Source of the DNA: Bacillus sp. PAMC26568
Lineage (GTDB): Bacteria > Bacillota > Bacilli > Bacillales > Bacillaceae
Reading direction: 5' to 3'
Length of the DNA stretch: 64,000 nt
NCBI RefSeq assembly: GCF_014235785.1
Contig: NZ_CP060137.1
Coordinates: 3,348,001-3,412,000 of the forward strand
The notes beneath the pieces were generated by a model, which worked only from the letters and a program-made list of their open reading frames with translations, was not told where the DNA came from and searched no databases. This document shows, in pieces, positions 26,461 to 35,447 of the stretch (positions are counted from its first letter, which is position 1; every line of letters begins with the position of its first letter). The position numbers were made by a program, and so were the translations under genes.

Positions 26461-26790
26461 CTAGCGGGCTGCATTCCTACTATTTCTATTTTTCCTTCTA
26501 AACACGAACCGGTTAATGAACTTATAATTCAGCACATTAAACCAGATCAACGCATCAAGCACAAAACTGCCGGTCGTATCCATTTCATCATTCTTCATCT
26601 TCTCCTCAATAAACCCCCCTACACTATAGCTGCTTACAAGCCAAATCAAATAAAGCGTTATAAACTTAGAAAATGTCCCGTCAAAAGGAAGAGTAACAAA
26701 TTCAAAAACAGCCGCCGCTCCGGTAAAAATCACAAACATTGAAGCTCCTGTAAGAAAAAGGACCCTAAACAGAAAACCTATACACCCCAC
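26461..26790 (-). CDS. Small membrane protein of unknown function
   Basis: 109 aa. Two hydrophobic segments (residues 3-28 and 42-60), then an acidic patch (EEKMKNDEMD) and a strongly basic C-terminus (FRRKNRNSRNAAR). No family recognised. GTG start ten bases after AAAGGTG. It follows the NERD gene by 34 bases on the same strand and may be cotranscribed with it. Confidence 0.65.
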   Translation of the reverse strand: MGCIGFLFRVLFLTGASMFVIFTGAAAVFEFVTLPFDGTFSKFITLYLIWLVSSYSVGGFIEEKMKNDEMDTTGSFVLDALIWFNVLNYKFINRFVFRRKNRNSRNAAR

Positions 26791-26824
26791 TAAAATCTCA
26801 CACCTTTCACTAAAAACTATACCA

Positions 26825-27789
26825 CTAATCTGGAAGCTGAAGAATGTATTTTCTGTTTTTTTGATTGCCGGTTTGGGTGGCGGTTTGGGAGGTTAGGAGG
26901 CGGGTTACTGTTTGCCTTGATGAAATGCATAAGAACTCTCTCATTTCCTTATTTTTCATAGTATTACCAAAGAGGTAAACATAGTCAAAAAAGGCTTCTA
27001 TGTGAGCTTTTTTACACATTTTTCTGCAATAAGGACAAAACCAGGAACGATTGATTCTGTTCATCGGATATCTGCTACACGAAGGACATTTCACGCCAAA
27101 TATTAACTCTGATTTTTCAATATCATACTGTGAGAGTATATTTATTTTAGGGGAAGTATGCTGCTTCTGTAAAAGGTGTGAAATCTTGTTAAGATCTTTA
27201 ATAGTTAACAGATCTTCATGATATCTATTATGAAATGACTCCAATTTTTCTGGAAGCGAACCTGCATGAATCACAGTATTTTTTACTGAGTCAAACTTTG
27301 CTTTTATTAGCGAGGATGGATTACTGATCACAACAAGACAGTGGATGGGTACAGGAGGGAATGGATACTGTTTAAGAAATAATTCCAACTTGGATTTTTG
27401 TCTTTTTACTTGCTGTATTGGATCCAGAAAAGCTTCTTCATTTTTTCCAGAAATACGAATAAGCTGATTAAAAGTCTGATCAAAATACAGTATTCCGCTA
27501 ATATTTTTTACTTCAAAATAAAAAAACAACGCTGAGTTAATAGTAAAGTGTCAATTTGAAAGAATTCTGTCTTACTATGAGCAAGCCTTAACCCATGAAG
27601 AATGATATATTGATCAACAGGCAAATCATTTAAATAGTAATCTATCGCTTGCTCACCCTTATATCCAGCCTTTAATTTAGCTAACTCTTCGCTAGCACTT
27701 GCTCTCATCCTGTGACTTTGTGGCAGCCTTTTTATCATAGCCTCAAGTTTCAGAAGTTTAATTGGGGCTTTTCTTTCCTTTTTAATCAA
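26825..27789 (-). pseudogene. NERD-domain protein split by a frameshift in a T7 tract
   Basis: The upstream frame (27789-27508) encodes 93 aa ending QIDTLLLTQRCFFILK. The downstream frame (27529-26825) continues YFEVKNISGILYFD and runs to the end. Joined, they give an intact NERD domain (GYKGEQAIDYYL near residue 42, then the ExK strand FEVKN), a Cys4 zinc-ribbon (CPSC and CPYC) and a helical C-terminus. One extra T in the T7 run (A7 on the plus strand, 27520-27526) restores the frame. It could be a true mutation, a slippage site or a sequencing error. NERD domains are predicted nuclease-related. Confidence 0.8.
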
Positions 27790-27916
27790 TGAACCACATC
27801 CTTGCTGAATAGTTTTCTGATGATAGTTTAACCATCTGTGTACTTTTCTGCAAGAAGTGAAAATTGAATTTTCAATTGTCAGTTTAAAAGTAAATTTTCA
27901 TTTTGAAATCAATTGT

Positions 27917-28640
27917 TTTGACCGCAAATACTTGGAATCTGACCGTTCGTTACTGATTTATGACCGTTCAATCCTGTTTCTGACCGCTCAACTTCGTTTG
28001 TGACCGTTCAAACAATTACTGTCAGACTTCCATTCGTTATTCGTTGCAGAACACTATCTTCCAATCACAAATACCTCTTTTTCTAGCAAAAGAGCGCTCC
28101 TTCTTTGTCTGGGTTAGCCGTGATTCATTGGTTTGACCGCTCAGGCATCGTTTCTGACCGCTCGGGCCTTATTTATGACCGTTCAATCCTGTTTCTGACC
28201 GCTCGACTTCGTTTGTGACCGTTCAGACAATTACTGTCAGACTTCCATTCGTTATTCGTTGCAGAACACTATCTTCCAAACACAAATACCTCTTTTTCTA
28301 GCAAAAGAGCACTCCTTCTTTGACTGGGATAGACTTGTTTCATTGGTTTGACCGCTCGGGCCTTATTTATGACCGTTCAATCCTGTTTCTGACCGCTCGA
28401 CTTCGTTTGTGACCGTTCAGACAATTTCTGTCAGATTTCTATTTGTTATTCAGTGCTGATCGCCATCTTCCAATCACAAGTACCTCTTTTTCTAGCAAAA
28501 GAGCACTCCTTCTTTGACTAGGATAGACTTGTTTCATTGGTTTGACCGCTCAGGCATCGTTTCTGACCGCTCGGACCTTATTTATGACCGTTCAAGCCTT
28601 TTTCTGACCGCTCAACCTTCGTTTGTGACCGTTCAGACAA
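27917..28640. repeat. Tandem composite repeat with phased TGACCGYTCA words (four units)
   Basis: Nineteen TGACCG words start at 27919, 27940, 27961, 27981, 28001; 28134, 28155, 28175, 28195, 28215; 28349, 28370, 28390, 28410; 28543, 28563, 28584, 28604 and 28625. Within a cluster the step is 20-22 bp. The four clusters belong to units of about 215, 215 and 194 bp plus a partial fourth. Between clusters each unit has a conserved stretch with ACAATTACTGTCAGA, CTTCCAATCACAAATACC and a CTCTTTT-TCTAGC-AAAAGAG hairpin. It fills most of the ~900-base gap between the NERD gene and metC. No real gene is inside. Confidence 0.9.
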
Positions 28641-28644
28641 TTAC

Positions 28645-28680
28645 TTCCAAAGCCACAAAAAAAACGACCCCCCCACAAAG
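28645..28680 (-). terminator. Probable terminator of metC
   Basis: On the minus strand CGATTCC pairs with GGGGTCG (two G-U pairs) and is followed by TTTTTTTT. Confidence 0.6.
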
Positions 28681-28695
28681 GAATCGCTCAATCTA

Positions 28696-29880
28696 TCAAG
28701 CTCTCAACATATTATTAGCATGAGCCGGCAGCTTCGCCAATGCCTGCTCAAAATCTTTGATCAAGTCATCTGCATCCTCAAGGCCTACGCTGATGCGCAA
28801 TAGTCCATCTGAGATTCCGCGGCGTTCCCGCTCTTCTTTTGGCATAGCGGCGTGGGACATTCTTGCGGGATACGATAGAATGGATTCTACTGCTCCCAGG
28901 CTTACTGCGAAGACGGGCAATTCTACGTTTTTTACAAGTGTGCGGACGGCGTCTTCGTCAGCTAATGTGAATGATAGCACAGCACCTGGTCCGTCTGCTT
29001 GATATCGCTGAATGGAATGGCCAGGATGAAATGTTAAACCTGGGTAATAAACGTTGCGTACGGCCTTATGTTTAGATAAGTAGTCTGCGAGTTTGCGTGC
29101 GGACGCTGAAGACTGCTGAAGTCTGACGTTCAATGTCTTGATTCCCCGCAGGACAAGCCAGCTGTCTTGTACGCCGAGTACCGCACCAAATGCATTTTGC
29201 AGCTTTTGAACTTGGGCCGCGAGCTCATCACCTTTCACAACAGCAAGACCGGCCAGGACATCGCTGTGTCCAGCCAAAAACTTCGTAGCGCTGTGAAGCA
29301 CGATATCGACTCCAAGCTCAAGCGGTCGCTGCAAGACCGGAGTTAAGAACGTATTATCCAAAAACGTTAAACAGTTATTCGCTTTTGCCAGCTTCGTAAT
29401 ACCCTGTATGTCGGTAATTTTCAAAAGCGGATTTGATGGAGTCTCAACATAAATCACTTTCGTATTCTCTTTGATGTGAGATGCTACTTCATGCAAATCG
29501 GTCATGTCGACAAAGCTGTATTCTATGCCGAATCGGCTCAATACATCAGTAATGATACGGTACGTTCCACCGTATACGTCTTCCGTGATTAAGACGTGAT
29601 CTCCCTTGGAGAGCAGCAGAAAACAGGTTGAGATTGCAGCCATTCCAGATGCAAAGGCAAAGCCTTTTGTGCCGCCTTCGAGCTCGGCGATCGTTTCTTC
29701 CAATGCCTCTCGTGTTGGGTTTCCGGATCTGCTGTAATCAAATTTTCCGTAATCATCGAAGTCAAATTGGTGAAAAGTAGAGGAATGATGGATTGGAACG
29801 CTCACCGCTCCCGTTTCTTTTTGCACCTTTTGACGATTGTGAAGCAGTTTCGTTTCGAACTTCCAATCATCGTTGCTCAA
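28696..29880 (-). CDS. metC: Cystathionine beta-lyase
   Basis: Cleaves cystathionine to homocysteine in methionine synthesis; cytosolic PLP enzyme. 394 aa, usual length. The Cys/Met metabolism motif with the PLP lysine is HSATKFLAGHSD near residue 195; YGGTY and DYSRSGNPTR are also present. TTG start nine bases after AAGGAGG. It overlaps the end of metI by 14 bases and matches yjcJ-yjcI order in B. subtilis. Controlled by the S-box upstream of metI. Assignment as MetC rather than MetI rests on order. Confidence 0.93.
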   Translation of the reverse strand: MSNDDWKFETKLLHNRQKVQKETGAVSVPIHHSSTFHQFDFDDYGKFDYSRSGNPTREALEETIAELEGGTKGFAFASGMAAISTCFLLLSKGDHVLITEDVYGGTYRIITDVLSRFGIEYSFVDMTDLHEVASHIKENTKVIYVETPSNPLLKITDIQGITKLAKANNCLTFLDNTFLTPVLQRPLELGVDIVLHSATKFLAGHSDVLAGLAVVKGDELAAQVQKLQNAFGAVLGVQDSWLVLRGIKTLNVRLQQSSASARKLADYLSKHKAVRNVYYPGLTFHPGHSIQRYQADGPGAVLSFTLADEDAVRTLVKNVELPVFAVSLGAVESILSYPARMSHAAMPKEERERRGISDGLLRISVGLEDADDLIKDFEQALAKLPAHANNMLRA

Positions 29881-30991
29881 CTTTGTCAGCCTCCTTCATT
29901 AGCTCAAATGCCTGTGTAAGGTCTTTCTCCAAATCGCCGGCATATTCAATTCCTACTGAAAAGCGCAATAATCGGTTGCAAACACCATTCTTCGTGCGTA
30001 TCTCTTCAGGAATATCCATATGTGTCTGTGTTGCCGGATATGTGATAAAGCTTTCCACTCCGCCTAAGCTTTCAGCAAATGTAATCGTCTGCAGGGCTTT
30101 CAGAAACGGATTCACCCAGTCTTCCTTCTGCAATCGGAATGACAGCATTCCTCCTTTGCCCGGATAAAGAACATCTGACACCTCTGTCTGCTTTTCAAGA
30201 AATGATGCGAGCTTTCGAGCATTGGACTCATGCTGTTTCATCCGCAAAGCCAATGTTTTCATTCCGCGAATCAGCAGCCATGAATCAAAAGGAGCGAGCA
30301 CTCCTCCAATCGCGTTGTGATGCTGAGCGAGTTCTTCACAAAGCTCTTTTCCCTTTGCCACTACCAAGCCTGCCAGTACATCATTGTGGCCGCCTAAATA
30401 TTTGGTGGCACTATGGATCACGATATCCGCTCCATCCACTATCGGCGTTTGCAGGATTGGTGTGTAAAATGTGTTATCGACAATCAGCAATACATTATTT
30501 TCACGTGCTATTTTGCCAATATCGCTGACCTCTGTTTCCTGCATCAAAGGATTTGTCGGTGTTTCCAGAAAAATAGCCTTTGTGCGTTCATTGATCAGCT
30601 TCTGCGTACAGTCCTCGTCTTTAAAATCTGCATAATGAAAAACTAGCCCGTATTTCCGCCACTCTTTTTCAAATAACCGATAGGTTCCGCCATATAAATC
30701 AGAAGAGACAATCAGCTCATCTCCGCTTTTAAACAGCGCCATAATGGTTTGGATAGCTGCCATGCCTGAACTGAAGGCATAGCCCTGGTCTCCGTGTTCA
30801 AGTTCAGCTATCGCTTTTTCAAGGATGGCACGTGTTGGATTCCCTGTACGGATGTAATCAAATCCAGTTGATTCCCCAATTCCATTATGCCGGTATGCTG
30901 TAGAAAAATAGACGGGTGGATTTACTGTTCCCGTTGTATTCTCACTTCGATTGCCTATTTGCGCCAAGATTGTTTCAATGCGTTCTGTCAT
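29867..30991 (-). CDS. metI: Cystathionine gamma-synthase / O-acetylhomoserine thiolyase
   Basis: Condenses an activated homoserine with cysteine or sulfide. 374 aa. Family motifs are FDYIRTGNPTRA, YGGTYRLF and the PLP lysine in HSATKYLGGHND. ATG at 30991 lies eight bases after AGGACGG. First gene of the metI-metC operon behind an S-box riboswitch and attenuator, so expressed when S-adenosylmethionine is low. Confidence 0.93.
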   Translation of the reverse strand: MTERIETILAQIGNRSENTTGTVNPPVYFSTAYRHNGIGESTGFDYIRTGNPTRAILEKAIAELEHGDQGYAFSSGMAAIQTIMALFKSGDELIVSSDLYGGTYRLFEKEWRKYGLVFHYADFKDEDCTQKLINERTKAIFLETPTNPLMQETEVSDIGKIARENNVLLIVDNTFYTPILQTPIVDGADIVIHSATKYLGGHNDVLAGLVVAKGKELCEELAQHHNAIGGVLAPFDSWLLIRGMKTLALRMKQHESNARKLASFLEKQTEVSDVLYPGKGGMLSFRLQKEDWVNPFLKALQTITFAESLGGVESFITYPATQTHMDIPEEIRTKNGVCNRLLRFSVGIEYAGDLEKDLTQAFELMKEADKVEQR

Positions 30992-31068
30992 TTCCAACAC
31001 CGTCCTATTGTTTTTTCAAAAAGCTGTTTTCCTGAAGACTCTTTTAAAATGCCTTTAAAAAAATAAAA

Positions 31069-31098
31069 AACGTCTTCCTCATTAAGAAGAAGACGTTG
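31069..31098 (-). terminator. S-box attenuator terminator
   Basis: AACGTCTTC / GAAGACGTT hairpin with TTTTTTATTTTTTT after it on the minus strand, between the S-box aptamer and metI. It forms when SAM is bound, by the established S-box mechanism. Confidence 0.9.
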
Positions 31099-31115
31099 AT
31101 ATCGTAAGCTGGCTT

Positions 31116-31245
31116 CTCCTTATCTCCCAAGCATCATAGTACGCTTGCTGGATTTAGCACCTTGGTTCGAATAGGATATGCCCCATTCTTTTCCGGTTGC
31201 TGAGATTTCACAGGGCCAGAACCCTCCATCTCTCTGGATAAGAAT
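31116..31245 (-). promoter_or_regulatory. SAM-I (S-box) riboswitch
   Basis: Read on the minus strand the conserved S-box landmarks occur in order: CTTATCCAGAGAGATGGAGG, ACTGGCCC-type CTGGCCCTGTGAAA, TCAGCAACC, then AAGGTGCTAAATCC and a closing GAGATAAGGAG. P1 pairs CTTATC with GATAAG. It precedes an attenuator and the metI-metC operon. Confidence 0.95.
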
Positions 31246-31314
31246 AAATAGTATGAACTTTTTGAATTGTTTTTATAACCTTATCTCATTCTCATATAAT
31301 TTGCAAGGGGTTTT

Positions 31315-32190
31315 CTAAAAAAATGGCTTATTGCGATTCACGATCATCACACCAGCTATAATCAGCAATCCCCCTGCTGCACTTGCTATTAAAACCGGCT
31401 CATTCAATAAAAGAGCAGCTGCAGCCACTGTTGCCAGGGGTTCGAAATATAAAAAAGAGGATACTCTTGTCGCCTCCATCACTTCGAGGGCCTTGCCCCA
31501 AAACCAGTAGGCAATGGCAGAGACAAAAATACCGAGAAACAGCAAGTGTGCCCAGGTATCATTTGAAAGGGCTGCAATCTTTATCCATCCGTTATTTCTT
31601 AAAAAGAAAGGCACTGTCATCAAAAATCCGATAAAGCTTGTATAAAAAGTGACCGTTAAAGCAGGATAGGGAATTCTTAATTTTTTTATAAGAATGGAAT
31701 AGACAGCCCAGTTCAATGTGCTTAAAATCATGAGAAGATATCCAATGTTTGCATGAAACGTCAAAGATCCCCCCTGCCCATAAGAAGTAATCAATAGAAC
31801 GCCTGCAATAGCCATTGTCATTCCAATCGCCTTAAATAAGGTAAATGCTTCTTTCAAAAAAAGAGATGCCAAGATGGCTGTAAAAATAGGGGAAAAAGAA
31901 ATAATCCAGCCGGCTTGTGATGCCTGAATGGATTGAAGCGCGGCTGCCTGTACGACCTGATGGACAAAAATCCCCAGTGTTGCCAAGATGAATACGTGTG
32001 GCAGGTGAAGAATTTTCATTTTTACATTTTGCCGGAGGATGAGCAGCAGGAAAAATAAAAAGACAGAAGCAATTCCAAATCTGATTGAGAGCAAGGTAAA
32101 TGGATCAAGCTGAGCCAGCACGGCTTTAGTGGAAACAAAGGAAATCCCCCAGAAGGAAATGGAGATAGCTGCATAGATACTTGCGATCAT
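31315..32190 (-). CDS. EamA/DMT-family transporter
   Basis: 291 aa, ten membrane helices in two EamA repeats (first repeat FWGISFVSTKAVL, second starting near residue 150 with STLNWAVYSILIKKL). Drug/metabolite transporters export amino acids or other metabolites; substrate unknown. ATG at 32190 follows GAGGGT at ten bases; the ATG at 32208 has only a weak site. It ends just upstream of the metI leader and probably reads towards it, but the S-box unit has its own start. Confidence 0.88.
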   Translation of the reverse strand: MIASIYAAISISFWGISFVSTKAVLAQLDPFTLLSIRFGIASVFLFFLLLILRQNVKMKILHLPHVFILATLGIFVHQVVQAAALQSIQASQAGWIISFSPIFTAILASLFLKEAFTLFKAIGMTMAIAGVLLITSYGQGGSLTFHANIGYLLMILSTLNWAVYSILIKKLRIPYPALTVTFYTSFIGFLMTVPFFLRNNGWIKIAALSNDTWAHLLFLGIFVSAIAYWFWGKALEVMEATRVSSFLYFEPLATVAAAALLLNEPVLIASAAGGLLIIAGVMIVNRNKPFF

Positions 32191-32430
32191 TTTGATTGAT
32201 ACCCTCATTGACCCACACTTCCAATCGCTTAATTTTAGGCTTGTCTTCTAAAAAGGAATATGAGGTCTGGCATGGGAATATACCGCTTCAGGAGCAGTTA
32301 AAAAGCTAAACTGAATCATGCATAATATGTGATGCAAGAATTTTGTCACATTTCATGATAAAATGGATGGAAGCGTTTTTATTCATTTTAGTGGATGTGA
32401 CAGCGTCCATCATCTTTGGGGGTAATTGTG

Positions 32431-33153
32431 ATGACAGCGAAAGCAGGAATTGTAAAAGAGACGCTGCTTTATTCGAAGGAATTAGAAGAAGAAGTAACGC
32501 TCCTTATTTATTTGCCGAAGAACTACTCGCCACTTTATAAGTACAGCCTGATCATTGCACAGGATGGACAGGATTACTTCAGACTTGGGCGTATTTCAAG
32601 ACAGACTGAAGAACTTTTAAGTGAAAGAGAAATTGAAAATGTGATTATTGTCGGCATTCCATATCGCGATGTACATGATCGCCGTGATAAGTATCATCCC
32701 GATGGACCGAAGCAAAAAGCATACATCCGATTTTTAGCTCATGAGGTCGTTCCCTATTTGGATAAGGAATTTCCAACCTACCAAATGGGAGCTGGACGTG
32801 CTTTAATTGGGGATTCACTTGCAGGTACGGTATCCTTCATGACAGCAATGACTTATCCGAATACGTTCGGCAAGGTTATTATGCAATCACCATATGCAGA
32901 TGAAAAAGTCCTGAAAATGGTGGATGAATTTTCCTCGCCAGCCCTTTTAACGGTTTATCATCAAATCGGCACTGAAGAAACGGAAGTAAAGACGACGGAT
33001 GGTGAAGTGAAAAATTTCATCAATCCGAACCGCGAACTGAAAGAAGCTATTTCCAAAAAAGGAATTCCATCAGTGTATGAAGAATTTGAAGGTGATCACA
33101 AATGGACATTTTGGCAGCCATCTTTAAAAAAGATCTTAAAAGCAATGTTCTGA
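32431..33153 (+). CDS. yjcH: Putative esterase, YjcH-like
   Basis: 240 aa alpha/beta hydrolase of the esterase D/enterochelin esterase-like group. The nucleophile elbow is GDSLAG near residue 126, and a C-terminal His is in FEGDHKWTFW. Position beside yjcG, yjcF and metIC supports orthology with B. subtilis YjcH. Substrate unknown. ATG at 32431 follows GGGGGT at about eight bases. Confidence 0.85.
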   Translation: MTAKAGIVKETLLYSKELEEEVTLLIYLPKNYSPLYKYSLIIAQDGQDYFRLGRISRQTEELLSEREIENVIIVGIPYRDVHDRRDKYHPDGPKQKAYIRFLAHEVVPYLDKEFPTYQMGAGRALIGDSLAGTVSFMTAMTYPNTFGKVIMQSPYADEKVLKMVDEFSSPALLTVYHQIGTEETEVKTTDGEVKNFINPNRELKEAISKKGIPSVYEEFEGDHKWTFWQPSLKKILKAMF

Positions 33154-33224
33154 TTGGCTTATATGCTTCAATAATGAAATTTGATATACTATGAATACAT
33201 TTTTATACATGGGAGGGAACACTT

Positions 33225-33746
33225 ATGAAGTACGGAATTGCCATTTTTCCATCAAAAAAATTACAGGATTCAGCTAACTCTTATCGAAAGCGCTATGATC
33301 CCAATTATGCCTTGATTCCGCCTCATTTAACGCTGAAACAGCCTTTTGAAGCGACGGATGAACAAGTTAGGGACATTTCAAGAGAGCTTCGTCAAATCGC
33401 GCAGCGGATGCAGCCGGTAACCATCTCCATACAAAAGTTCAGTTCCTTTTCGCCAGTGAATAATGTCATTTATCTTAAAGTTGAGCCAACAGAGGAAATT
33501 ATGAAGCTGTACGAAGCTCTCCATGACGAATATTTTTCAGATATCGAACCTGAATATGCATTTGTGCCGCATATTACAATTGGCCAAAAGCTATCGGATG
33601 ATGAACATTCAGACGTTCTTGGCAGCTTAAAAATGACAGACTTTCAGCATGAAGAAACCATTGACCGCTTCCATTTGCTTTATCAGCTTGAAAATGGCTC
33701 ATGGACCGTATATGAAACATTTCTGCTTGGAAAGGAAGGTTTTTAA
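33225..33746 (+). CDS. yjcG: 2H phosphoesterase (2'-5' RNA ligase-like), YjcG
   Basis: 173 aa with the two histidine motifs of the 2H superfamily, HLTLKQPF near residue 36 and HITIGQKL near 117. B. subtilis YjcG has this fold; its biological substrate is unknown. GGGAGG precedes the ATG. Its stop codon abuts the start of yjcF, so the two are cotranscribed. TATACT at 33185-33190 may be its -10 element. Confidence 0.92.
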   Translation: MKYGIAIFPSKKLQDSANSYRKRYDPNYALIPPHLTLKQPFEATDEQVRDISRELRQIAQRMQPVTISIQKFSSFSPVNNVIYLKVEPTEEIMKLYEALHDEYFSDIEPEYAFVPHITIGQKLSDDEHSDVLGSLKMTDFQHEETIDRFHLLYQLENGSWTVYETFLLGKEGF

Positions 33747-34175
33747 GTGATCGCAAGAATTGTAAAGTCAGATGAAGAATTGCAGGACGCATATGATGTC
33801 CGCACGAAAGTTTTTGTAGAAGAGCAGCAAGTTCCTGAAGAAGAGGAAATTGATCAATTTGAAAGAGAAGCATCGCATGTTGTCTTGTATGACGGAGATA
33901 AGCCTGTAGGTGCAGGGCGTTTCCGAATCCTGAACGGCATCGGCAAAATAGAGCGCATTTGTGTCCTTCCTGATTACCGATCAAAAGGTGCAGGTAAAAT
34001 TATTATGGAAAAGCTTGAAGAAATTGCAGCGTCAAAGGAGATGCAAACCTTAAAGCTGAACGCACAAACACATGCAGAACCATTTTATACAAAGCTCGGC
34101 TATTCGACCATTTCTAAAGAAACATTTTTAGATGCCGGTATTCCGCATGTGACTATGGTAAAAGAAATGAAATAA
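33747..34175 (+). CDS. yjcF: GNAT-family N-acetyltransferase, YjcF-like
   Basis: 142 aa. The acetyl-CoA-binding motif A reads VLPDYRSKGAGKIIMEKL, and the N-terminal VRTKVFVEEQQVP is the ElaA/YjcF-type signature. GTG start directly follows the yjcG stop codon, seven bases after AAGGAAGG. Substrate unknown. A strong terminator follows. Confidence 0.92.
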   Translation: MIARIVKSDEELQDAYDVRTKVFVEEQQVPEEEEIDQFEREASHVVLYDGDKPVGAGRFRILNGIGKIERICVLPDYRSKGAGKIIMEKLEEIAASKEMQTLKLNAQTHAEPFYTKLGYSTISKETFLDAGIPHVTMVKEMK

Positions 34176-34197
34176 AAAGCAGCTAATAGCTGCTTTT
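34174..34197. terminator. Bidirectional terminator after yjcF
   Basis: AAAAGCAGCTA / TAGCTGCTTTT hairpin with T runs on both strands, between yjcF and the DUF1648 pseudogene. Confidence 0.88.
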
Positions 34198-34647
34198 TAT
34201 TTTCGTCATCTTATACAGATAGAATAAGATGGTGCTGAATAAAGCGATGATCAACGGAACATACCACCACCCAGGTCCATCCTTCCCTAAGGCAGATCGT
34301 ACGGTACCCCAGGATTCGATTGCTAAAAAGAAACTAACTTCAAAACTGATTACAGCAAGCAATTTCCTTGCTGACCTATACATTTCTTCTGCATTTTTTT
34401 CCGTTATTTCCATTGGATAATTATAGAGATGAGGAACCTTTGACAAAAAGAATAACATGACAAGAAGACATGTACTAAGCACAGGCAATAACCAAATGTT
34501 TCCTTTCCTTCCCCATCCATCTGGTTCTCCCTAGACATTAAAATGAATCGGTATTGTATTGGGAATTTTGCTCCAAACTGACCCAATAAAGATCACAACG
34601 ATTAAATAACACAAACGAGAGGCTTTGAAATATTCTTTCCATTTTTG
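34183..34647 (-). pseudogene. DUF1648 membrane protein gene with a nonsense codon and no start
   Basis: Read in one frame on the minus strand: a first membrane helix (LCYLIVVIFIGSVW), the DUF1648 core IPNTIPIHFNV, a TAG at 34531-34533 where Q is expected, GEPDGWGRKGN, then two more membrane segments to the stop codon at 34183. IPxHFNxxGxPDGW is the family motif, so the stop replaces a CAG-type Gln. Upstream the frame closes at 34650 without a good start. An inactivated gene; one TAG-to-CAG change would restore the core but not the N-terminus. Confidence 0.75.
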
Positions 34648-34769
34648 TTATTGGCAACGAAATTCTAGGGCGCTTATTCATATATCATTCTCTCCCTTCG
34701 CTTTTCGCGATAATTCCTGCCAAACCTGCACATGCTAGAAGTATCTATTATGAGACGGGTGACGTTTAT

Positions 34770-35447
34770 ATGGAATATGTACATACTGGCATCGATTTAG
34801 TCATTGGATTTTTCGGTTTATTTTTTTTAACACGGATTTTAGGGAAAACACAAATCACACAAATTACGACCTTTGATTTTATTTCTGCACTAGTACTTGG
34901 AGAGCTCGTGGGAAATGCTGTATTTGATGATGATACAGGCATCCTCAAAATTCTGTTTGCTATATCTGTGTGGGGAAGCTTAATTTTCATCATAGAAATC
35001 ATTACGCAAAAATGGAAAGGAACACGAGGATTTTTAGAAGGCAGACCAACGATTATCATTCATCAGGGAAAGATAGTCCGTGAAAGTCTGAGAAAAAGCA
35101 AGCTGGATCTTAATCAGCTTCAGCATCTTGTCAGAGCAAAAGGCGCCTTTTCACTCAGGGAGGTAGCATTTGCCATATTAGAAACTGATGGTACAGTTAA
35201 TATCCTAAAAAAACCAATGTTTGAAGCACCAACCCGAAGCGATTTTCAATTTAATCCGGAACACGCTATTCTGCCTTTTTCGATGATTCTTGACGGTGAG
35301 GTTTTATTAGATAACGTTCGTGAAGCAGGTTTATCAGAGGAATGGCTGCAGCAAGAACTTAGAAAACACAATATAAAGAGCTACGAAGATGTCTTATATG
35401 CTGAGTGGCTTGAAGGGTACGGCCTTTTTCTGCAAAAAATGAATTAA
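34770..35447 (+). CDS. DUF421 membrane protein (YetF/YrbG-like)
   Basis: 225 aa. Three N-terminal membrane helices (to about residue 80) are followed by the soluble DUF421 domain with the conserved GRPTIIIHQGKIV, LVRAKGAFSLREVAFAILE-type segment (quoted in part) and DGEVLLDNVREAGLSEEWL. Relatives YetF, YdfS and YkjA include spore or envelope proteins; function unproven. GGGTGACG is the likely ribosome binding site. Its stop codon overlaps the stop codon of the convergent MBL gene. Confidence 0.88.
   Translation: MEYVHTGIDLVIGFFGLFFLTRILGKTQITQITTFDFISALVLGELVGNAVFDDDTGILKILFAISVWGSLIFIIEIITQKWKGTRGFLEGRPTIIIHQGKIVRESLRKSKLDLNQLQHLVRAKGAFSLREVAFAILETDGTVNILKKPMFEAPTRSDFQFNPEHAILPFSMILDGEVLLDNVREAGLSEEWLQQELRKHNIKSYEDVLYAEWLEGYGLFLQKMN

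Noticed and set aside
27917..28640. CRISPR array
   Set aside because: The repeated word is about 10 bp with about 10 bp fillers, which is far too short. The fillers are partly repeated between clusters, and no cas gene is nearby.
28514..28723. Open frame of 69 codons through the TGACCG array
   Set aside because: It is open only because the 21 bp step keeps one frame; the peptide repeats DRS motifs, has no ribosome binding site, and a similar frame at 44898-45203 arises in the inverted copy.
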